A DNA stretch of 64,000 nt, taken from assembly GCA_963703655.1 (NCBI GenBank), contig CAVPFA010000006.1:186001-250000 (forward strand). The letters run 5' to 3'. Of this stretch, positions 57,394-64,000 are shown one piece after another; position 1 is the first letter of the stretch; each line of letters starts with the position of its first letter. The DNA is from CAVPFA01 sp963703655 (GTDB lineage Bacteria > Actinomycetota > Acidimicrobiia > Acidimicrobiales > Bog-793). The notes below the pieces were generated by a model, which saw only the letters and a list, made by a program, of their open reading frames with translations, was not told where the DNA came from and did no database searches. A program made the translations under genes and the position numbers.

Positions 57394-58233
57394 CTAGCTT
57401 GCCCTGAGCCAAGTGTTGCTGAACGCGCCGCTGCTGGCGGTGATGGAGCTGGTGGAGTCCTTGTCGGCACCCCTGTTGTCGACCATGATGATGTCGACCG
57501 GGTTCTGGGTGCCAAGCGAGGTCCCGTTGGCATCGGACGTCGAGTAGCTGACGGTGCCGAAGTCGGCGAGCGGCAGCACGCCGAAGTTCGACGACGGTGC
57601 CTCGGTGATGACCTCTGCCGAGGACCGGGCCAGGCCGGTCTCGTTCTTGGCGACCGTCTGGGTCCAGTTCTGCGTGACGTCGTGCAGGACCAGTGTGTAG
57701 GTCTCGGTGCCCGAGAACGTGACCGAGGCGCTGAGCGAGTCGCCCGGCTTGACGGTGTTTGCGAAGTACACCGGATAGGCCGGGTACATCTCGTACCAGC
57801 CGTAGTAGTCAGGGGTCCTTCCCGAGCAGTCGGAGTCCGTGCCTGTCTGCTCCACCGAGTTGCTGCTGTAGCCGTCGAGGCCGACCCAGAAGGCCGCGTA
57901 CTGGGCCGAGGACCTGCGTCCGCCGGACGAGCAGGTGGCCGCCGGCTCGGTCCAGCTGGCCGAGACGCTGGTGTAGGCGCCGTTGGCGCCGGTCACCGCG
58001 TACCCGGACCAGTTGGTGGACTCCGCCGTGGTGTCAGCACCCTGACTCGTGCCACGAAAGGCTCGGCCGCTCCGGATCATCAGCCCGCCGGGCCGAAAGC
58101 CTCGGGCGAGCGCCGCATGGTGCTGGGCGGGACGGGTCGAATGCGGTGCCGCAGAGGCGCTTGCGCCCGCAGCAAGTGTCAAACCGGAAACCAGCGCCAG
58201 GGCGCTGATGGGCAGGGCCAAGCGACGAGTCAT
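57394..58233 (-). CDS. Secreted G1-family (eqolisin-like) glutamic peptidase
   Basis: 279 aa with a clear signal peptide MTRRLALPISALALVSGLTLAAGASASA. The mature protein has the eqolisin fold landmarks STNWSGYAVTGANGAYTSVSASWTEP (beta-sheet start), YAAFWVGLDGYSSNSVEQTGTDSDC, which bears the catalytic Gln, and PDYYGWYEMYPAYPVYF. The presumed catalytic Glu lies in SAEVITEAPSSNFGVLPLADFGTVSYS. Family G1 is best known from fungi and a few bacteria, and is active in acid. Encoded between the two cyclase-ATPase genes, on the same strand, with its own upstream start. Confidence 0.85.
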   Translation of the reverse strand: MTRRLALPISALALVSGLTLAAGASASAAPHSTRPAQHHAALARGFRPGGLMIRSGRAFRGTSQGADTTAESTNWSGYAVTGANGAYTSVSASWTEPAATCSSGGRRSSAQYAAFWVGLDGYSSNSVEQTGTDSDCSGRTPDYYGWYEMYPAYPVYFANTVKPGDSLSASVTFSGTETYTLVLHDVTQNWTQTVAKNETGLARSSAEVITEAPSSNFGVLPLADFGTVSYSTSDANGTSLGTQNPVDIIMVDNRGADKDSTSSITASSGAFSNTWLRAS

Positions 58234-58271
58234 GAGCGCTCCTTAGCCGAAGTGAGTAGACGGGGAGAATA

Positions 58272-61200
58272 TCACCGTGAGATCGCCTCACTTTCCTCCA
58301 CGGAGCCCACGACCTGGCGCTCGAGGGCAGTCCGCACGCGGGCCAGCATCGGCGCGGCTCCGATGGCGTCGAAGGTAGCCCCAGCTTCACGGGCGGGCGG
58401 AGCCGATTCGTCGAGCCTCCCCTGCGCGGCGAGCCATTCGGCGCGGTCGAGCTGGACCCGCGCCGTCCAGTACGGGTAGCCGAGTCCGAGAAACATTGCC
58501 TCCGCGGCGACAAGGTTCTCCTCCACGTCCCCGCTGTCACCTCGCGCCCCGGCGATGAGCGCCTTTGCGCGAAGTACCTGAGCCCTGAGGAACTGCGGAA
58601 CCTCGCCCAACGGCCGGCCGGCAAACAGGCTGAGCAGCCGGTCGGCTGCTTCGAGGTCGCCGAGGGCAACCGCCGAGTCGATCGCGTCGGGAACACTCAG
58701 GCGCACGACCTCGTGGGCGAGCGGCAGCCCGCCTGTGAGCGTTCCCTCGATCGCCCTCGACGCTGCATCTAGGGCGACGCGGAACTCGCCGGCGGCAAGG
58801 GCAACCGCGCCCGCGCCGGCCCAGTACATTGCCTGGGCCTGGACGTCGTCGCCTTCCCGCCAGGACTCGCAGTCGCCAAAGTGCTCCGTAGCGCTCCCCA
58901 CCGCGCCGCGCAGCGCGTCGAGAAACGCCTGGCGGAAATGGATGAGCGAGGTGTCGACCGACGCCTCGCCGGCGGTCGATTCGTACACCTCAGCGGCCAG
59001 CCGGGAGGCCTCGTCCCAGCGTCCGGCCAACATGAGCACGTACATGAGGTTGCCCACCGTGTCCACTTCCTTCGCACGCGCCCCCCGGCGCCGGGCGATG
59101 GCGAGGCCTGCGAGCGCGTGCTCCTCGGCTCCCGGGCGGTCGTAGGTCATGCACAGGTCCGTCAGGAGGTTCTGAGACCTCGCCTCGACGTCGGCGAGAT
59201 CGTGCCGGCGAGCGACTTCAAGGCTCCCCTCGAGGTTCAAGATGCCCTCCTCGACGCGGCCGGCCGCTGTGTGCAGGTAGGACTTCAGCTGCAGCGCGAA
59301 GGCGTACGTCTCCACGAGCTCGTGGTGTTGAGCCAGCGTCAGCGCGCGATCCACCGCTTCCGCGGCGTCGTGACCACGGCCCGCGAGTATGAGGGCCCTG
59401 CCCAACCGCTCCTCCAGCCTCGCGACGACCGCCGGGGGAGCGGAGTCCGGGTCGAGAGACTCGAGCGCCTCGCTCAGGAGAGCGACCGCCTGCACCGGCC
59501 TGCCGGTGCTGTAGACCGTCGCCGCGATCCAGCCGGTCACCCGCGCCGCGTCCACGACACGCCCGGCCTCCCGATGAGCCGCGGCCGCGGCTTCGAACCT
59601 GTCCAGCGCCCGGTCGTCGGCGCCGATGAGCAATGCCATCTCGCCGCCCCTCTCGATTAGCACCGCCCGCTCCTCTTCGCTCGAGCTGAGGTCGGCGGCC
59701 GTCAGGTAGGCGGCCTCGGCGGCCTCCGGGGCGCCGACGGACTCGGCCCGGTCACCGGCCTGGACGTAGGCCTCCTTGGCCTGTGCCCGCAGCTCGTCGG
59801 CGTCGGGGTCGTTTCCGGCGGCCTTGTAGGCGTCGTGCAGGTGGGCGGCGATGACCTCGACGACCTCGGCACCCTCGTCGGGGAACACGCGGCGCAGGTG
59901 GGCGGCGGTCGTGATGTGGCGGTCCTTGCGCTCGGCCCTCGTCAACATGTCGTAGGCGACCGACCGGATCAGCGACTGGGTGAATGCGTACTGCCCGCGC
60001 TCGGGCGAGAGCTTGTCGGCACGGACCGTTAGGACCTCCTTTCGAACGAGCGAGGGCAGTATCTCGTCGAGCTCGCCGGCGTCCGCGCCGCTGACCGCCT
60101 CGATTGCCTGGCGCGGGAAGGACTCGCCTAGCACGGCGCACTCCTTCACGACGCGGCGCTCTCCGGCCTCGAGGGCATCGAGACGGGAGGCGATGAGCGC
60201 CGTCAGGCCTGGCGGGATCTCGAGCGTGCCGACCTCCCCGACGAGGTGGAGGACCTCGTCCTTGCTCCTCGCGAGGACCCCCTTGTCCAGGAGGCTTCTG
60301 ACGGTCTCGACCGCGTAGAGCGGGATGCCTTCGGCCCGCTCGACTATGCGGGCGCGCGGGGATGCCGGCAGGTCGGCGACGAGCCCGTCCAGCAGCTCGC
60401 CGATCACCTCGTCCGAAAGAGGGTCGAGCGAGAGCGTCGTGAGGTTGCGACGGCTGAGCACGAGGCCGCGCTGGTCGGCTCCCTCGGGCCGGGTGAGCAC
60501 GAGCACGAAGATGGCGTGGTCGGCGGACCAGTCGAGCAGGTGGTCGAGGAACTCGACCATGCCGGCGTCGGCCCACTGCAGGTCCTCGACGACCATCACG
60601 ACCGGCAGGTGCTCGGCGAGGCGCTCGAAGAACAGGCGCCAGCCCGAGAACAGCTCCTCGCGCCCGAGCGACTGCGCGGTCGAAAGCCCGAGCAGCTGGG
60701 CAAGCCGGGGGAAGATGAACTCGCGGTCGGACGCATCGGGGATCCAGCGCTCCAGACCGGAGGTGAGCCTCTCCGCCACGACCTCGAGCGGGTCCTCCTC
60801 GCCGATCTGCAGGCGCGCCCGGACCATCTCCGAGAGGGCCCAGTAGCTGACTCCCTCGCCGTAGGAGAGGCAACGGCCGGAGTGCCAGAGCACGGTTCCC
60901 ACCAGGCCGTCGATGTACTTGAAAAACTCCCAGGAAAGGCGTGACTTGCCCACGCCGGCGACGCCAGCGACGAGCACGAGGCGCGCCGAGCGGCGCTCGG
61001 CCGAAGCGTGGAACAGCTCCTTTACGAGCCGCAATTCGTGGTCGCGGCCGGTGAAGGGCGCCTCGAGCACGCTCGAGCGCTGCGAGCCGGCCGTCGCCGC
61101 GACCACCCGCGTCGCCTGGAAGAGGCGGACGCGATCTGACTTCCCCTTCAGCTCGTGCTCGCCGGCATCGCTGTAGGCGATCGCCGCCGCGGTGGCTGCG

Positions 61201-61865
61201 CGGGTCACCTCGTCGACATAGCAGCACCCTGGCGGGGCCGCCGACTGGATACGGGCGGCGGTGTTCACGCGGTCGCCGATCACGAGGCCCTCCTCCGCGG
61301 TCTCGGTCGTGGCCGCGCCACCGGTAACGATCCCGACCCGGGCCTGCAGATCGGAGCCGTGCTCGGCGCCGTAGACAGCGACGGCACCGACTAGCTCGAG
61401 CCCAGCCCGCACGGCCCGTTCGGCGTCGTCTTCCTTCGCGACCGGGACGCCCCAGACCGCCATGACCGCGTCGCCGATGAACTTCTCGACTGCACCGCCG
61501 TAGCGCCCGACGATCGACCGGGCGAGCTCGAAATAGCCTGACAGGACCTCTCGTACCTCCTCGGCGTCGCGTTTCTCCGAGAAGGGCGTGAAACCGACGA
61601 GGTCGCAGAACAGAACCGATACGTGGCGAAGCTCGGTTGGGGCCAAGACGACCCTCTGGGATAGATGCGCCGGCTGCGCAGCGGCAGCCTCCGAGCCCTC
61701 CTGAGCGATGCCGGCCGCGGTCGGCGTCCCGCAGTCGCCGCAGAACTGGTCGTCGGGCTCGAGCTGCGCCCCGCACGCTGAACAGACCGCGGCCAACGCC
61801 CCGCCGCAGTGCTTGCAGAACCGCTTGCCGTCCGGGTTCTCGCCGGCACACGCTGGGCAGCGCAT
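58272..61865 (-). CDS. Adenylate cyclase - AAA ATPase - TPR protein, copy B
   Basis: 1197 aa, exactly the length of copy A and collinear with it. MRCPACAGENPDGKRFCKHCGGALAAVCSACGAQLEPDDQFCGDCG is the same double zinc ribbon. The cyclase domain keeps VLFCDLVGFTPFSEKRDAEEVREVLSGYFELARSIVGRYGG, EKFIGDAVMAVWG and DRVNTAARIQ; the ATPase has FTGRDHELRLVKELFHASAERRSARLVLVAGVAGVGKSRLSWEF. The TPR part diverges the most. ATG 61865 has an AGGAGGGG site; the frame extends upstream eight codons more (61889), which are dropped. Copies A and B flank the G1 peptidase. Confidence 0.92.
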   Translation of the reverse strand: MRCPACAGENPDGKRFCKHCGGALAAVCSACGAQLEPDDQFCGDCGTPTAAGIAQEGSEAAAAQPAHLSQRVVLAPTELRHVSVLFCDLVGFTPFSEKRDAEEVREVLSGYFELARSIVGRYGGAVEKFIGDAVMAVWGVPVAKEDDAERAVRAGLELVGAVAVYGAEHGSDLQARVGIVTGGAATTETAEEGLVIGDRVNTAARIQSAAPPGCCYVDEVTRAATAAAIAYSDAGEHELKGKSDRVRLFQATRVVAATAGSQRSSVLEAPFTGRDHELRLVKELFHASAERRSARLVLVAGVAGVGKSRLSWEFFKYIDGLVGTVLWHSGRCLSYGEGVSYWALSEMVRARLQIGEEDPLEVVAERLTSGLERWIPDASDREFIFPRLAQLLGLSTAQSLGREELFSGWRLFFERLAEHLPVVMVVEDLQWADAGMVEFLDHLLDWSADHAIFVLVLTRPEGADQRGLVLSRRNLTTLSLDPLSDEVIGELLDGLVADLPASPRARIVERAEGIPLYAVETVRSLLDKGVLARSKDEVLHLVGEVGTLEIPPGLTALIASRLDALEAGERRVVKECAVLGESFPRQAIEAVSGADAGELDEILPSLVRKEVLTVRADKLSPERGQYAFTQSLIRSVAYDMLTRAERKDRHITTAAHLRRVFPDEGAEVVEVIAAHLHDAYKAAGNDPDADELRAQAKEAYVQAGDRAESVGAPEAAEAAYLTAADLSSSEEERAVLIERGGEMALLIGADDRALDRFEAAAAAHREAGRVVDAARVTGWIAATVYSTGRPVQAVALLSEALESLDPDSAPPAVVARLEERLGRALILAGRGHDAAEAVDRALTLAQHHELVETYAFALQLKSYLHTAAGRVEEGILNLEGSLEVARRHDLADVEARSQNLLTDLCMTYDRPGAEEHALAGLAIARRRGARAKEVDTVGNLMYVLMLAGRWDEASRLAAEVYESTAGEASVDTSLIHFRQAFLDALRGAVGSATEHFGDCESWREGDDVQAQAMYWAGAGAVALAAGEFRVALDAASRAIEGTLTGGLPLAHEVVRLSVPDAIDSAVALGDLEAADRLLSLFAGRPLGEVPQFLRAQVLRAKALIAGARGDSGDVEENLVAAEAMFLGLGYPYWTARVQLDRAEWLAAQGRLDESAPPAREAGATFDAIGAAPMLARVRTALERQVVGSVEESEAISR

Positions 61866-61955
61866 CGACCCCTCCTCTTCTCGCGCCAAAGGCTACGACG
61901 GTGTGAATGGACGTGCTATTGCATCAAATCGATCAAATCGAGTAACTTAAGAAGG

Positions 61956-62899
61956 ATGCACTTGGGAATCGGCGCCGTTGCAGCCGGCGCAGGCGTGGGC
62001 TTCGTCGTCGGCATGACCGGCGCGGGCGGGGCGCGCTGCTCACACCCGTGCTGATCCTGTTCCTCGGGGTGAAGGCGAAGGCCGCGGTCTCGACGGACCT
62101 GGTCGCGACTCTGTTCATGCGTCCGGTTGCGGGCGCGCTTCACGCCCGGCACGGAACGGTCGTGCCGCGGATCGTGCTCTGGCTCAGCGTCGGCTCGGTG
62201 CCCGCAGGCTTTCTTGCCGGCTGGTCGGCACACCTGATCGGCTCGGCAAGCCAGACCAAAGATGCGCTGTCGCCCTACATCGCGATCGCGCTCTTGGTCA
62301 GCGGCGTGCTCGCCCTCGGCCGACGGCTATGGGTAGCGCGCCACCCGCGGCCGGCGAGAACCGGCGAGATCGTGATCCGCCCACTTCTCACCGTTCTCAT
62401 CGGCGTTGCCGGCGGGGCGGTCGTCGGGATCACCTCTGTGGGAAGCGGCACGCTCATGCTCGTGGGTCTTGCCGCTCTCTACCCGCAGCTCAAGACGTCG
62501 CAGCTCGTCGGTACGGACCTGATCCAGGCAATCCCGCTCGTCGGGGCCGCGGCCCTCGGGCACTGGGCTGCCGACGACCTTCACCTGGCGCTCACGGCCT
62601 CGGTGATCATCGGTGGTGTGCCGGGTGCGTTCGTTGGTGCGCTCTGCTCTCGCCGCGTGCCCGAAGCGCCCCTTGCGGCGACCGTCTCGATCGTCATCTT
62701 GTTGTCGGGTGCCGCCCTGCTCGGCTGGGGCGTGGGTCTCCCGGTAGCCGGAGTCCTGGCGGTCGCGATCTTCGGTGTGCTGGTCATCGAGCGGCGATCG
62801 GGCGCGTGGAAGGCACCTGTCGAGGAGCAGAGTCCTGCTGCTCAGCTCCCGCCGCTCGATTCAGCAGTTCCAGGAAGGGTTGGGCCCCGAGGTCGGTGA
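61956..62899 (+). CDS. TauE/SafE-family permease (one frameshift)
   Basis: Membrane protein of about 313 aa, proposed sulfite/organosulfonate exporter family. ATG 61956 gives HLGIGAVAAGAGVGFVVGMTGAGG. Near 62034 a base is missing or extra; the second frame continues LLTPVLILFLGVKAKAAVSTDLVATLFMRPVAGALHARHGTVVPRIVLWLSVGSVPAGFLAGW. GVAGGAVVGITSVGSGTLMLVGLAALYPQLKTSQLVGTDLIQAIPLVGAAALGHWA is the second repeat. About eight hydrophobic segments are seen. The last ~116 bp overlap the convergent gene below, so its true stop may lie earlier. Confidence 0.8.
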
Positions 62900-64000
62900 A
62901 GATGTCCCTGGCCTCCTTGGCGACCCTAGCGTCTGGATGATCCGAGCCCAGGAGCAGGACGAGGTCCAGTTCGCACAAGGCAAGGTCGAGAGTGCAGTCG
63001 AGCGCTCGCCAAGCCTCGACCGACGTCCGGTAGCCCGCGGCCGACTCGTCCGCCCGTCCCTCGAGAGCCGCCAACCCCGCCTCGACCGTGAGGCGCTCGG
63101 CCGCCATCCAACGTCCGCGAAAGCCCTCCATCCCCGATAGGGACTCGCGCGCGAGTCCGACATCGCGCAGCCAGAGGGCGGCGCGCGCCTGGATGGCGAG
63201 AGCGGTCGGAGTGTTGATCCCCGAAGGATCGGCGGATACGGCCTCGGCCGCCTCCCGTCGGGCCGACTCGAGGTCCCCGGCGGCGAGGTTGACTAGAGAC
63301 TGCGCCTCCAAGTAGGTGGTGCGGGCGGCGACCGAGGCCGCACCGATGCGGTCGGCATGCTGCGCGAGGTGCGCAGCAGCCTCTGCCGGGTCGCCCGTGA
63401 GCGCCGCGAGCATCGCCCGGACGCAGTCGAGGAACGACCTCTGCCTGGCCGGAAGCTCTCGCTGGCCGAGCTCGGCGATCGCGGCGCGTGTGTCACTCCA
63501 CTCTCCGACGAAAAGGGACGTCTCCGCGGCGTTGAGCAGATTCATCACCTCGAGGCCCCGGTGTCCGGCCCGCCTGGCCAGCTCCGCCGCCTCGGCTCCA
63601 GCCGACAGCGACTCTCGGGGGTCGTCGTCGAGCACGTAAAGGCTCAGGCCCAGCCGAGCTGTCGCCTGTTCCCGGAGGGCGCCGGCCGCGTCGGCCAGTG
63701 TCGCCATCCCCCGGGCGAGCATGACGGCCTCGCGGTGGCGCCCTAGGTTGAACAGGGCGCCGGACCTGGTACCGACCGCGCGGGCCAGCAGCTCGGTGTC
63801 ATCCAGCCCCTCGGCGAGCACGAGCGCGCACTCGGACCATTCGAGCGCACGCTCGGGCGAACCGGTGTTGCGGTATGCATAGGCCAACATGCAAGCGAGC
63901 TCCGCCCGGACGCGTTCGCCGCCCCGGTCCACGACTGCCCCGAAGGCGCGCTCGGACCGCTCGATTGCCTCGGAGTAGCGGTCCAGACTGGCGAGGACGG
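62784..64000 (-). CDS. TPR-containing protein, N-terminus beyond the window
   Basis: About 405 codons open to the right edge. TPR-like units: RAELACMLAYAYRNTGSPERALEWSECALVLAEGLDD, LLARAVGTRSGALFNLGRHREAVMLARGMATLADAAGALREQATARLGLSLYVL and GHRGLEVMNLLNAAETSLFVGEWSDTRAAIAELGQ. The ending AKEARDIFTDLGAQPFLELLNRAAG resembles the C-termini of cyclase/ATPase-TPR regulators such as copies A and B, so this may be a third member, but neither a cyclase nor an ATPase domain is visible inside the window. The stop at 62784 lies within the TauE gene's coding sequence. Confidence 0.7.
   Translation of the reverse strand, partial: VLASLDRYSEAIERSERAFGAVVDRGGERVRAELACMLAYAYRNTGSPERALEWSECALVLAEGLDDTELLARAVGTRSGALFNLGRHREAVMLARGMATLADAAGALREQATARLGLSLYVLDDDPRESLSAGAEAAELARRAGHRGLEVMNLLNAAETSLFVGEWSDTRAAIAELGQRELPARQRSFLDCVRAMLAALTGDPAEAAAHLAQHADRIGAASVAARTTYLEAQSLVNLAAGDLESARREAAEAVSADPSGINTPTALAIQARAALWLRDVGLARESLSGMEGFRGRWMAAERLTVEAGLAALEGRADESAAGYRTSVEAWRALDCTLDLALCELDLVLLLGSDHPDARVAKEARDIFTDLGAQPFLELLNRAAGAEQQDSAPRQVPSTRPIAAR

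Overview
The window is GC-rich, densely coded bacterial chromosome. Adjacent genes repeatedly overlap by 4 bases (GTGA or ATGA), and many starts are GTG. The 16S rRNA sequence, the gene families and the codon use point to a high-GC actinobacterium, most likely in or near the class Acidimicrobiia. That placement is an inference from remembered 16S signatures, not from a database search.

Layout. 1-2.4 kb is an accessory patch: a tyrosine recombinase running off the left edge, an IS21-type remnant, a broken SWIM-finger transposase, a small zinc-ribbon gene and tRNA-Asn(GTT). 3.07-11.2 kb is a complete arginine operon, argC-J-B-D-R-G-H, followed by a 3-methyladenine DNA glycosylase; it starts from a promoter that looks leaderless and overlaps a candidate ArgR box. 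11.2-18.9 kb is an rRNA operon (16S-23S-5S, no tRNA in the spacer). 19-30.6 kb carries a truncated globin, a YchF-like GTPase, methyltransferases, class I FBP aldolase, 2-oxoacid:ferredoxin oxidoreductase (korAB), a DUF1015 protein, a broken HAD phosphatase and a histone-H1-like protein. 30.7-53.4 kb is a long run of core genes: nadK, recN, pyrG, a Nudix hydrolase, xerD, dksA-like, M50 protease, trpS, scpAB, rluB, aroH, a tyrA-cmk fusion, plsC, an epimerase, a TetR/MFS pair, a glycosyltransferase, ispH, a DUF512 radical-SAM protein, der and an acyl-CoA carboxyltransferase. 53.4-64 kb holds two equal-length (1197 aa) adenylate cyclase-ATPase-TPR proteins, with a secreted G1-family (eqolisin-like) peptidase between them, a TauE/SafE permease, and the C-terminal part of another TPR regulator at the right edge.

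The standout is the 23S rRNA gene. It spans about 5.25 kb because it is interrupted by six group I introns at E. coli-equivalent positions 1911, 1923, 1931, 1951, 2593 and 2604. All six lie in helix 69-71 or the peptidyl-transferase region. Two of the exons are only 12 and 8 nt long. Introns 1, 2, 3 and 6 form one related family and introns 4 and 5 another. Only intron 3 keeps a relic of a LAGLIDADG homing endonuclease.

Caution: about twenty otherwise well-conserved genes carry one or more single-base frameshifts, while other long genes are clean. Most of these look like sequence or assembly indels rather than gene decay. Such genes are annotated over their full span, with approximate shift positions.
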